From: an uncultured Clostridia bacterium
GTDB lineage: Bacteria; Bacillota; Clostridia; Oscillospirales; Acutalibacteraceae
Direction of reading: 5' to 3'
NCBI GenBank assembly: GCA_945948515.1
Contig: CAMFBH010000005.1
Span: 1 to 64,000 of the forward strand
DNA length: 64,000 nucleotides
The position numbers and the translations under genes are program-made. The stretch's first letter is position 1. Every line of letters starts with the position of its first letter. Under the pieces are notes generated by a model. It worked only from the letters and a program-made list of their open reading frames with translations. It ran no database searches and was not told the DNA's origin. Positions 46,957-55,121 of this stretch are shown piece by piece.

Positions 46957-48527
46957 GATTTAAATATCCTCTTGAGGAATGGTATGCAATAAAAAATGCA
47001 TCGTTCACAATTAACAGCGGAGATTTTTGCGTATTATTCGGAGAAAGCGGCGGAGGAAAAACAACTCTTCTGCGATTACTAAAGCCTGTTCTTGCACCTA
47101 AAGGTCAGACCGAAGGAGCGGTATATTATAAATCAAAGAATATTTCACTTCTCGATTTAAAAAGCGATGCCTCTGAAATAGGATTTGTTTTTCAGGATAT
47201 AGATTCGCAGATAGTTTGCGATACGGTAAAATCAGAGCTGGCATTTTCGCTTGAGAGCCTTGGATATTCAAATGAAGAAATGAGCCTGAGAATTGCAGAG
47301 GTCTGCGCCTTTTTCGGTCTTGAGGATTTAATGGATAAAAAAACGAGCGAGCTTTCGGGAGGTCAAAAGCAGCTTTTAAACCTTGCAAGCGTTATGACCT
47401 TATCGCCGGAGGTTCTGCTTCTTGACGAGCCCACATCTCAGCTCGATCCCGTAAGTGCAGGGAATTTTCTTTCACTTATTAAAAAGATTAATACGGAGCT
47501 CGGCACAACTGTTATTATTTCCGAGCACCGTCTTGAAGAGTGCTTTAGTTTGTGCGATTGCTGTATCTATGCTTCAAACGGAGAAATAAGATACTTTGAA
47601 AGTCCCAATGAGCTTAGCTCCTTAAATGAAGATGCAGCGGCATTTCTTCCGTCGAGCGCAGTTATTTTCAAGCTTCTTAACGAAAAAGGAAGCATTCCTT
47701 TAAGTGTTAAAGAGGGAAGAGTCTTTCTCTCCAATTATATCGGCAACGGCATAATTAGTAATAATCGCATTGAAAAAAGCAACAAGAGCTTTGAAAAATG
47801 CTTTGACGCAAGGGATCTGTGCTTTAGGTATTCAAAAAAATCAAAGGATGCGGTTTTTAACGCGGATTATACTGCTTACAACGGATGCTTTAATGCAATT
47901 CTCGGCGCAAACGGAGCGGGAAAATCAACCTTTTTAAAGCTCGTTGCCGGAGTGGAGAAGGCATATTCCGGAAGTATAAAAGGAGCAAAGGGAAAAAATA
48001 TATTTCTTCTCGGTCAGAATGTAAAAATATTGTTTACAAAGGAAACTGTTTTGCAGGAGCTTGAATTGTCCTGTACTGACAAATGTAAAATTGATAAAGC
48101 AGTTAAAAGGCTCAGAATAGAAAATCTTCTTTCAAGGCATCCATATGATTTGAGCGGCGGTGAAATGCAAAAATGCGCGCTCGCAAAAGCGCTTTTGCAT
48201 TCACCCGATATTATTCTGCTTGATGAGCCCACAAAAGCGCTTGACGCCGTTTTCAAGCAGGAGCTCGGAAAAATTATTAATGAGCTGTGTGAAAGCGGAA
48301 TATGCGTTGTTTGCGTTTCCCACGATGTTGAATTCTGCGCTAAATACGCCGATGTGTGCTCGTTGATGTTCGGCGGAAGATTAACAAAGAGTATTCCTGC
48401 AAACGAATTCTTTTCAAGTAAAAAATTCTACACAACATCAGCCTCAAAAATATCTTCGGGATTTTTTGAAAATGCCGTTTTGTGCGAGGAGGTGGCAGAG
48501 CTTTGCAAAATAAACAAAAGCTGTTGA
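46929..48527 (+). CDS. ECF transporter ATPase, fused double (A-A') protein
   Basis: Two ABC ATPase domains in one 532-residue chain replace EcfA1 and EcfA2. ATG 46929 follows GGGAGG. Domain 1: P-loop GESGGGKTT, signature LSGGQKQ, Walker B VLLLDEPTSQLDP. Domain 2 (from about residue 295): GANGAGKSTF, LSGGEMQ, IILLDEPTKALDA. All catalytic motifs look intact in both halves. It powers the EcfT and EcfS proteins encoded beside it. Confidence 0.92.
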   Translation: MEIFRVENLRFKYPLEEWYAIKNASFTINSGDFCVLFGESGGGKTTLLRLLKPVLAPKGQTEGAVYYKSKNISLLDLKSDASEIGFVFQDIDSQIVCDTVKSELAFSLESLGYSNEEMSLRIAEVCAFFGLEDLMDKKTSELSGGQKQLLNLASVMTLSPEVLLLDEPTSQLDPVSAGNFLSLIKKINTELGTTVIISEHRLEECFSLCDCCIYASNGEIRYFESPNELSSLNEDAAAFLPSSAVIFKLLNEKGSIPLSVKEGRVFLSNYIGNGIISNNRIEKSNKSFEKCFDARDLCFRYSKKSKDAVFNADYTAYNGCFNAILGANGAGKSTFLKLVAGVEKAYSGSIKGAKGKNIFLLGQNVKILFTKETVLQELELSCTDKCKIDKAVKRLRIENLLSRHPYDLSGGEMQKCALAKALLHSPDIILLDEPTKALDAVFKQELGKIINELCESGICVVCVSHDVEFCAKYADVCSLMFGGRLTKSIPANEFFSSKKFYTTSASKISSGFFENAVLCEEVAELCKINKSC

Positions 48528-49213
48528 TTTTTGATTTCTTTATTGTTTTTGCATTGCTTGTGTTTCTCGTGCTTTGGCAGTTGTTTTTCAGCAGTGTGAG
48601 CCATTATATCATAAGTGTTGTGATAATTATTGCTTTTTTGATTTTGTGCTTTGCTTCTTTCGAAAGTAAAAAAATCAGCGCGGAGGAAACGGCCGTTATT
48701 GCCTGCCTTGTTGCACTTGCCGTTGCGGGAAGATGTGCGTTTTTTGCGTTTCCTCAGATTAAGCCGATGTGCGCTGTTGTTATAATCAGTGCGTTTTGTC
48801 TCGGAAGTTCAAACGGGGCGATTATCGGAGCACTCAGCGCATTTGTTTCAAATTTCTTTTTCGGGCAGGGCGCATGGACTCCTTTTCAAATGCTTGCTCT
48901 CTCACTTGTCGGAATAATAGCAGGAGCTTTTTCGAGAAGCTCAAAATTAAAATCCTCCCGAATTTTACAGGCAATTATGGGATTTGTTCTTGCTTTTTTA
49001 GTGTACGGATTTATCGTTGATTTTTCAACGGTTTTAACTGTTTCATCATTTAATGATTGGACCTCTGCCGTTGCAATTTATTCATCGGGAATAATTTTTA
49101 ATTTGATTCACGGAGTGACAACTGCGGTTTTTTGCGCCCTTCTTTTAAATCCGTGTGCAAAAAAAATTGAACGAATTAGACTTAAATACGGATTGTTCGG
49201 CAATAAAAGATGA
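48503..49213 (+). CDS. ECF transporter substrate-binding (S) component
   Basis: The TTG at 48503 lies nine bases after AGGAGGTGG; an upstream GTG (48482) precedes that site. The 236-residue protein has about seven to eight hydrophobic segments, more than the usual six, because of an N-terminal hydrophobic extension. An S-component-like region starts near residue 60: EETAVIACLVALAVAGRCAFFA, SNGAIIGALSAFVSNFFFGQGAW and a late GVTTAVF. Association with DUF4430 suggests cobalamin or a related corrinoid as ligand; this is inference. I cannot match it to a named vitamin S family. Confidence 0.75.
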   Translation: MQNKQKLLIFDFFIVFALLVFLVLWQLFFSSVSHYIISVVIIIAFLILCFASFESKKISAEETAVIACLVALAVAGRCAFFAFPQIKPMCAVVIISAFCLGSSNGAIIGALSAFVSNFFFGQGAWTPFQMLALSLVGIIAGAFSRSSKLKSSRILQAIMGFVLAFLVYGFIVDFSTVLTVSSFNDWTSAVAIYSSGIIFNLIHGVTTAVFCALLLNPCAKKIERIRLKYGLFGNKR

Positions 49214-49292
49214 ATAATAGTTCTTGGCAACTTGTTTTTTTATGCATATTTTGGTAATATAAATTGACTTGATTTTACGGAAGGTGAATGCT

Positions 49293-49874
49293 TTGAAAAT
49301 TTGCGTTTTCGGTGCCGCGAGCGACAGGATAGATTCTGTTTACATTGAAAAGGTTGAGGAAATGGGGCTTTTGCTTGCTCAGAGAGGGCACAGCCTTGTT
49401 TTCGGTGCAGGTAAAAACGGAGTTATGGGTGCCGCTGCAAGAGGCTTTACAAAAGGCGGAGGAAAAATAACAGGTATAATTCCGCATTTCTTTAAGGAAG
49501 AGAGCATTGAAGCCATTTACGATAAATGCGATGAAATGATTTATACCGAATCCATGAGAGAGCGTAAAAAGAAAATGGAGGATCTCGCAGAGGCGTTTAT
49601 TATTGCACCCGGCGGCATAGGAACATTTGAGGAGTTTTTTGAGGTTTTAACACTTAAGCAGCTTGGCAGACATTCAAAGCCGCTTGCTCTCTATAATATA
49701 GATAACTATTATAACGAACTCAACAATCTTGTTAATCATGCAACAAAGCAGGGCTTTATCAGAGAAAACTGTGCAATGCTTTTTGAAACCTTCAGTGAGT
49801 TTGAGCCAATGATTGAATATATTGAAAATAAAAGCGATACCCGTTTTAATGTTCACGATTTAAAGGACGGCTGA
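49293..49874 (+). CDS. LOG family protein (nucleoside 5'-monophosphate phosphoribohydrolase-like)
   Basis: TTG 49293 follows GGAAGGTG; an earlier TTG at 49269 lacks a ribosome site. The 193-residue Rossmann-like protein shows VFGAGKNGVMGAAARGF, FVIAPGGIGTFEEF-type APGGIGTFEEFFEVL with the PGGxGT-xxE motif, and SMRERKKKM with the catalytic Arg. Many such proteins were labelled lysine decarboxylase; the LOG function cleaves ribose-phosphate from nucleotides. Confidence 0.85.
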   Translation: MKICVFGAASDRIDSVYIEKVEEMGLLLAQRGHSLVFGAGKNGVMGAAARGFTKGGGKITGIIPHFFKEESIEAIYDKCDEMIYTESMRERKKKMEDLAEAFIIAPGGIGTFEEFFEVLTLKQLGRHSKPLALYNIDNYYNELNNLVNHATKQGFIRENCAMLFETFSEFEPMIEYIENKSDTRFNVHDLKDG

Positions 49875-49910
49875 TTTTTATCTTTTTAACAAAACAGAGA
49901 GGAACATTTT

Positions 49911-50843
49911 ATGTATTACAACAATATTCTTGAAGCAATAGGGCATACTCCAATGATAAAGCTCAACAGAATGACTTCGCCTGACAGCGCAGATATTCTT
50001 GTTAAATTTGAGGGAATGAATGTGGGTGGTTCAATTAAAACCAGAACTGCATATAATATGCTTTGCGAGGCAGAGAGCAAAGGGCTCATAAATGAAAACA
50101 CCGTAATAGTTGAACCAACAAGCGGTAATCAGGGAATAGGTCTTGCTCTCGTAGGTGCAGTAAAAGGCTATAAAACAATTATCATTATGCCCGATTCGGT
50201 AAGTGAGGAACGCAGAAAGCTTGTTCGTCACTACGGAGCGGATGTTATTCTTATTCACGATGCCGGAAATATCGGAGAGTGTATTGAGGAATGCTTAAAT
50301 ACTGCTGTTAGAATGAAAGAGGAAAACCCGAATGTTTACATACCTCAGCAGTTTGAAAATCCCGCAAACCCAATGGTTCACAGGCATCATACAGGGCTTG
50401 AAATTCTTGAACAGGTAGCAGGACCGATTGACGGATTTTGCTCGGGAATAGGAACGGGCGGAACGATAACGGGAATAGGTGAGGTTTTAAAGGCACAAAA
50501 TCCCGATATTGTTATTTGGGCGGTTGAGCCCGAAAATGCCGCAATTCTTGCAGGCGGAACAATCGGAACCCATAATCAAATGGGAATAGGCGACGGAGTA
50601 ATTCCCGAAATACTCAATCAAAATATTTATGAGGATATATGTATTGTTACCGACGAAGAGGCAATAGAAACCTCAAAGGATTTGGCAAGGCTTGAGGGAA
50701 TAATGTGCGGAATTTCAAGCGGAACAAATGTTGCGGCGGCAAAAAAGCTGGCTAAAAAGCTTGGTAAAGGTAAAACTGTTGTTACCGTTCTTCCCGATAC
50801 CGCAGAAAGATATTTTTCAACACCATTGTTTTTAACTGATTAA
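49911..50843 (+). CDS. Cysteine synthase-type PLP enzyme (OASS family)
   Basis: A 310-residue fold-type II PLP enzyme, probably making cysteine from O-acetylserine and sulfide. Schiff-base lysine K43 is in GGSIKTRTA, where most CysK have GSxKDR. PTSGNQGIGLALVGA is the substrate loop (TSGN-T-G variant with Gln), and GTGGTITGIGEVLK the phosphate site. The two variant loops leave room for another acceptor or donor, so I do not assign cysK firmly. AGAGAGGAAC precedes the ATG. Confidence 0.82.
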   Translation: MYYNNILEAIGHTPMIKLNRMTSPDSADILVKFEGMNVGGSIKTRTAYNMLCEAESKGLINENTVIVEPTSGNQGIGLALVGAVKGYKTIIIMPDSVSEERRKLVRHYGADVILIHDAGNIGECIEECLNTAVRMKEENPNVYIPQQFENPANPMVHRHHTGLEILEQVAGPIDGFCSGIGTGGTITGIGEVLKAQNPDIVIWAVEPENAAILAGGTIGTHNQMGIGDGVIPEILNQNIYEDICIVTDEEAIETSKDLARLEGIMCGISSGTNVAAAKKLAKKLGKGKTVVTVLPDTAERYFSTPLFLTD

Positions 50844-50844
50844 A

Positions 50845-50882
50845 AAAGAGATGAAAGGGTTTTCCTTTCATCTCTTTTTTTA
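50845..50882 (+). terminator. Terminator of the cysteine synthase-like gene
   Basis: A 14-bp perfect stem (50845-50858 with 50864-50877), 5-nt loop, T run. Confidence 0.88.
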
Positions 50883-51017
50883 TTGCTGTTCAATACGGTT
50901 TTCAATTTCTTTAACTATATCGCTCATTCTTACATTTAAAGCGGAGCTTATTTTGTAAAGGGTTTCAAGAGTAGGCTTTCGCTCTCCTCTTTCGGAGTCT
51001 TTGTTTTTTATAAAAAA
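50880..51017 (-). pseudogene. Truncated XRE-family HTH regulator (C-terminal remnant)
   Basis: On the minus strand, right after the stop of the 51018 gene and in the same frame, the reading continues FFIKNKDSERGERKPTLETL then YKISSALNVRMSDIVKEIEN to a stop at 50880. This is the second half of a Cro/CI HTH (recognition helix to the last helix). No start codon or N-terminal 25-30 residues are present, so it looks like a deletion remnant. Confidence 0.75.
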
Positions 51018-52667
51018 TTAAAATTCTTCAAAATGGGCGTTGCCGTTTTCGTCCTCTTTCAAAACAGCACACAGATTTCCGTTTTCAAGATAAAAGCTTC
51101 TTGTTGAGTCTGATTCAACAACACAGTTAACGGGATAAAGCTTCTTTTCTGATTTTGAATAGAGATAAAATGCATCAATTTCATCAATATTGATTGAGCT
51201 TTTTGTGTCCTTAGAATATGTTCCGTAATGTCTTAACGGAATAAATGTTGCGCGGTTTTCATTTTTAAGATATCCGTGAACAGCGCCGCTAAGGCACCAA
51301 TCGCTTGATGTTATGGAAGAAATGTGCTCGTGATAATAATAGTTTTGTTTGTTAACAAGCGTATATTCGGCGTTAATAATTCCTATTCTTTGGCCTTCAT
51401 CTTTTTCTTTAACAACTTGTTCAATTTGAGTTAAAACAGCCGTGTCCTGAATATAATTCTTCCTGTAATCGTGAATTTCGCTAACCCCCGAAACGCAGAA
51501 AACAACAGCAATTAAACAGCAGAGTGTGGCATAAATTGCATGCTTTTTAAATGAAATAAGCTGTAAAAGAAAATCTGCAAGCAAGGCAATTCCGATAAAG
51601 CTTGCAACAGTTCCTCTGAGGGAAAACCAACCCTCACCCAAAACAAGAAACGGGGTTATAGGAGCAACGGCGAGCAAAACAGCAAAAATGATTTTAATAG
51701 GAATGTTAAGCTTCGGTTTGCTTGAATTGTTATTTTCTTTCTCGGAGAAAACCTTTGAGCAAACAGCAAGAATTATTATTAATGCAATAAGTACAGCGCA
51801 GAAAACTATCGCCCTGTCATTAATTATTTCCTTTGCACCGCGATATGCGCCTCGCAGAGTTATATAGATTGTTCCGTCAACAAATGCCTGCTTGAATTGA
51901 GAAAGCATTCCGGGCAGAAAATCGCTGAAGTATTCTTTGTTTACAGGCAAAACAATATTCATTCTGCCTGAATATAGATCACTTTTGAAAAAGCTGCCTG
52001 AAATGAAATAGATTACCGCATTTGCAGGGGAAATTCCCGCATAAAGAACTCTAACCTTTAACTCTTTAAAATTAGCGAGGAGAAGCAAAACATTAAGTGT
52101 AATTGAAATAACAATAATCTGCTCATAGTAGCCGTACGCAATCAACTGAATTACACTTGAAAGAACTAAATAAACAGGCTTTCTGCTTTCAATATATTTT
52201 TGAAGTAAAAATGCGCTGAGAGAAGCAAAGAAAAGCCCGCAAACTATTCTTGTTGAAGCGGAGAGCCAATAGGTTCCTTCTGTTCCTACGGGGAGCAGTG
52301 TGTAAACAATCAGAAATCCTATTCCGACTTTAAAATACTTAGAAAAAACATCTCTCAGCAAAACAGCGCTTGCTGCAAAAAGAAGAGATATAATTATAAC
52401 GGCAAGAATGAGAACGGAATTCATTTTGCCCCAAACGAAAACATCAAATAAGCCGGCAAGAGGTCTTGCGGCAAGCAATCCCGCATTTTTTACAAATTGA
52501 ACCTTGTCATCCAATAACTGATAATAAAGATATTGAGTGTAGTCGTCGAGGGATAAAAAATAGTTGAACCCGTAATACAAAAATCTGATAACAATAAGGC
52601 CGAAAACGGCAAAAAAAGAAAGCGCCGAATATTGCTTTACTGTTTTTTCATTTTTTAAATTCTGCAT
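51018..52667 (-). CDS. GT-C-type membrane glycosyltransferase (GtrII-like)
   Basis: A 549-residue protein with about ten or more hydrophobic segments up to residue 410, then an extracellular C-terminal domain. FNYFLSLDDYTQYLYY, the first loop with an Asp-Asp pair, is the usual catalytic motif of GT-C enzymes that use a polyprenyl-phosphate sugar. It resembles GtrII-type glucosyltransferases (O-antigen or teichoic-acid glycosylation). Its partner GT2 gene lies just upstream. Acceptor unknown. GGAAAAG is a weak ribosome site. Confidence 0.75.
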   Translation of the reverse strand: MQNLKNEKTVKQYSALSFFAVFGLIVIRFLYYGFNYFLSLDDYTQYLYYQLLDDKVQFVKNAGLLAARPLAGLFDVFVWGKMNSVLILAVIIISLLFAASAVLLRDVFSKYFKVGIGFLIVYTLLPVGTEGTYWLSASTRIVCGLFFASLSAFLLQKYIESRKPVYLVLSSVIQLIAYGYYEQIIVISITLNVLLLLANFKELKVRVLYAGISPANAVIYFISGSFFKSDLYSGRMNIVLPVNKEYFSDFLPGMLSQFKQAFVDGTIYITLRGAYRGAKEIINDRAIVFCAVLIALIIILAVCSKVFSEKENNNSSKPKLNIPIKIIFAVLLAVAPITPFLVLGEGWFSLRGTVASFIGIALLADFLLQLISFKKHAIYATLCCLIAVVFCVSGVSEIHDYRKNYIQDTAVLTQIEQVVKEKDEGQRIGIINAEYTLVNKQNYYYHEHISSITSSDWCLSGAVHGYLKNENRATFIPLRHYGTYSKDTKSSINIDEIDAFYLYSKSEKKLYPVNCVVESDSTRSFYLENGNLCAVLKEDENGNAHFEEF

Positions 52668-52691
52668 TTTCTTTTCCTTTCGCTAAATTAA

Positions 52692-52720
52692 AAATCAGCC
52701 CCAAATCATGAGGCTGATTT
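52692..52720 (-). terminator. Hairpin between the two glycosyltransferase genes
   Basis: A 9-bp stem (52692-52700 with 52712-52720) followed by TTTAATTTAG on the minus strand; partial terminator or mRNA-stabilising hairpin. Confidence 0.5.
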
Positions 52721-52723
52721 GAA

Positions 52724-53704
52724 TTATTCTTTTTCGGAAGCGTTTTTATTTTCTTCTCTTATTAACTTTTCTTTAACTATGCATATAGGCCTGTTTTTTC
52801 CCTGAACAAATATTTTTGAAAGATATTCTCCAATAACGCCTATGCAGAACAGCTGAATTCCGCCGAGAAGCAAAATCAAAACAACAATAGTTGCATATCC
52901 GGGAATGTTTATTGAAAATGCAAGCTTTTGAATAATTACAATAATCATATAGATTAAAGAAATTGCCGATGTTATGATTCCGAGATAAGTTGCAAGGCGA
53001 AGGGGCGTTGTTGTAAATGAAATAATTCCCTCAAGCGCATATTTGAAAAGCTTTCTGACCGACCATTTTGATTCTCCGGATTCTCTTTCCTGAACCTCAT
53101 AAGGCATATAGTAGGTGTTAAACCCAACCCAAGAGAAAATTCCCTTCGAAAAGCGGTGATATTCGGGTAAATCAAGAATTGCATCTCTTACATAGCTGCG
53201 GAATAGTCTGAAATCACTTGCTCCGTTAACAAACGGTATGTCAGTGATTTTGTTTATGATTTTGTAGAAAGCGCTTTTTAGTGTGCTGACTGCCTTGCCT
53301 TCTTTACGCTTGTCCTGATAAGCGGTAACACAGTCGAGCTCGTCGTTGTTTTCAAGAATGCGGAACATTTCGAGAGCAACCTCGGGGCGCTGCTGTAAAT
53401 CTGCGTCTATAAGGCAGATTGCCTCGCCGCGCGCATTTTTTAAGCCTGCATAAATAGCCGCTTCTTTTCCGAAATTTCTTGAAAAATTTACAACCTGAAT
53501 GTTTGATTCGGGATGCGCTTCAAAAAGGGAGCGCAGGTTTTTCATTGTGTTGTCGCTGCTTCCGTCGTTAACAAAAACATATTCATAATCAAAGCCTTGA
53601 TCGCAAAAGGTTTTTTGAGCCTCTTCATAAAACTTTTGAACATTGTTTTCTTCGTTGTAGCACGGAACAATTAAAGAAAGTTTCATTTTATATTTATACC
53701 TCAA
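52724..53704 (-). CDS. GtrB/DPM-type glycosyltransferase family 2 with C-terminal membrane spans
   Basis: A 326-residue enzyme that transfers sugar from UDP-sugar to undecaprenyl phosphate. LSLIVPCYNEENNVQKFYEE, FVNDGSSDNT and IDADLQQRPEV with a DxD motif form the GT-A domain. RESGESKWSVRKLFKYALEG precedes two hydrophobic segments (about 235-255 and 270-292), matching GtrB/CsbB-type enzymes. The lipid-linked product would be used by the GT-C protein at 51018. GtrA-type flippase is not seen. Confidence 0.87.
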   Translation of the reverse strand: MRYKYKMKLSLIVPCYNEENNVQKFYEEAQKTFCDQGFDYEYVFVNDGSSDNTMKNLRSLFEAHPESNIQVVNFSRNFGKEAAIYAGLKNARGEAICLIDADLQQRPEVALEMFRILENNDELDCVTAYQDKRKEGKAVSTLKSAFYKIINKITDIPFVNGASDFRLFRSYVRDAILDLPEYHRFSKGIFSWVGFNTYYMPYEVQERESGESKWSVRKLFKYALEGIISFTTTPLRLATYLGIITSAISLIYMIIVIIQKLAFSINIPGYATIVVLILLLGGIQLFCIGVIGEYLSKIFVQGKNRPICIVKEKLIREENKNASEKE

Positions 53705-53786
53705 AAAATTAAAATCAATATATTATTAATATGTACAATTATACAATAGATAGTAAAATAATGTCAAGGCATAAGGAAATATGCGT

Positions 53787-53826
53787 AAAAAAATATCCGG
53801 GCAAGCCGTTTACAGCTGTCCGGATA
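53787..53826 (-). terminator. Terminator of the aminotransferase-aldolase operon
   Basis: A long stem (TATCCGG 53794-53800 with CCGGATA 53820-53826, extended with a wobble and a bulge) followed on the minus strand by a TTTTTTT run. Confidence 0.8.
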
Positions 53827-53837
53827 GATGTTAATTG

Positions 53838-55055
53838 TTATTTTTCGTCGATTTTTTTTGAATATTTTGCAAGATAAACTGTTCTCATCAGGAAGCATTC
53901 TGCTTTCGGAACATAGTGTGCTCTGTTGAAAATATCAACATCAATAACAGATGCACAGGCTTTATCCATAATGATTTCAAGAGCCTGCATATCGCCTTCG
54001 GTATTACCTGTGATAAGAGCGCCGTTACCCTGAATAAGAACAGCGTTTCTATCGTCTATAGCCTTGCCGATTTCCTTTGCACAATCGTCTGTTTCACCGT
54101 CAATCCAAGCACAGCATTTAACATCAATGCCTGCAATCTGAGCGAAATCATCAATCATTGGGGTCATATCTTCGCCTGTGCATGAAACTGCAACAACATC
54201 GGCATCGGAAATGTGCTTGATTATTGAACAATCCTCGGTGTTATATATTGCTCTGTGTATTTTTGCAACCTTAGGAGCAATTCCATGAACAGCGATTCCT
54301 GTTTCAACATCAATATCCCAGCTTTCGTCACCGACTGTCAGAGTGAAAATATTTCCGTTTCTGACAGAAGAGCCTAAATCGCATATTGATTCGGGCATGC
54401 TGCCGGAGCCTGATTTCTTAAGGAAGAAATCTCTTTTTGCTTCTTCTGAATACTCCGTTGCCCATGAGTGTCGGAGAAAATTATCTTTAATAACCTTTTC
54501 GCAGCATTTTTCAAGAGTTTGTGCAATATCAAATGCCTGTTCGTATGTATCACCCATGCAAAGTGTTCCGTGATGCATAAGCATAATTGCACGGCATGAG
54601 GGATTCATCATAATGCACATTTCAACTTTTTTGCGAAGAGAGTTAGTGGTTGACATTGCGTAGTCTGCACAAGGAACCTTGTCGCCTAAAACGGGGCGGA
54701 ACTCCTTGTAAACATTTCTTATTTCCATACCGGTGATGCTTACAATGGTAGCAGCCTTCTGATGGGTATGAATAACAAAATCAACAGTGGGATGATGTCT
54801 GTATGCGGCAGCATGAACTCCTTTTTCCGATGAGGGCTTAATATCGCCTTCGTAGGAGCAGTCTTCAATGTTAACAACAACAACCTCTTCGGGAGTTAAT
54901 GTTTCATAAGCTCTTCCCGAGGGAGTAATAACAAACTGTGTGTCTGAAATACGGGCGCTGACATTACCCCATGTGCGTGCAATAAGACCCGTTTCAACAA
55001 GTCTTTTTCCTGCTTCAACAACAAGTCTTTTTGCTTCTTCAACTGAATATGCCAT
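53838..55055 (-). CDS. Class II aldolase/adducin-family protein with a second degenerate domain
   Basis: The 405-residue protein contains two class II aldolase-like domains; typical members have one (about 220 residues). Domain 1 (1-215) is intact: phosphate site TWGNVS (28-33), E77, zinc ligands H96 and H98 in IHTHQ, and H162 in MHHG. Domain 2 (about 245-395) keeps fold-like segments, but the HTH region reads IIKHISDADVVAV and the third ligand region IQGNGALITG, so zinc binding looks lost. Substrate is likely a phosphorylated keto- or hydroxy-compound. It is downstream of the aminotransferase in a TetR-controlled operon. Confidence 0.82.
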   Translation of the reverse strand: MAYSVEEAKRLVVEAGKRLVETGLIARTWGNVSARISDTQFVITPSGRAYETLTPEEVVVVNIEDCSYEGDIKPSSEKGVHAAAYRHHPTVDFVIHTHQKAATIVSITGMEIRNVYKEFRPVLGDKVPCADYAMSTTNSLRKKVEMCIMMNPSCRAIMLMHHGTLCMGDTYEQAFDIAQTLEKCCEKVIKDNFLRHSWATEYSEEAKRDFFLKKSGSGSMPESICDLGSSVRNGNIFTLTVGDESWDIDVETGIAVHGIAPKVAKIHRAIYNTEDCSIIKHISDADVVAVSCTGEDMTPMIDDFAQIAGIDVKCCAWIDGETDDCAKEIGKAIDDRNAVLIQGNGALITGNTEGDMQALEIIMDKACASVIDVDIFNRAHYVPKAECFLMRTVYLAKYSKKIDEK

Positions 55056-55081
55056 TGGATTATTTCCTTTCTCTTATTTTC

Positions 55082-55109
55082 AAAAACGGGGTTGGGTAAC
55101 CCCAACCCC
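55082..55109 (-). terminator. Intra-operon terminator-like hairpin between aminotransferase and aldolase genes
   Basis: A 9-bp GC stem (55088-55096 with 55101-55109), TAAC loop, then GTTTTTG on the minus strand. It should lower aldolase expression relative to aminotransferase. Confidence 0.7.
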
Positions 55110-55121
55110 ACCGTAAATCAA

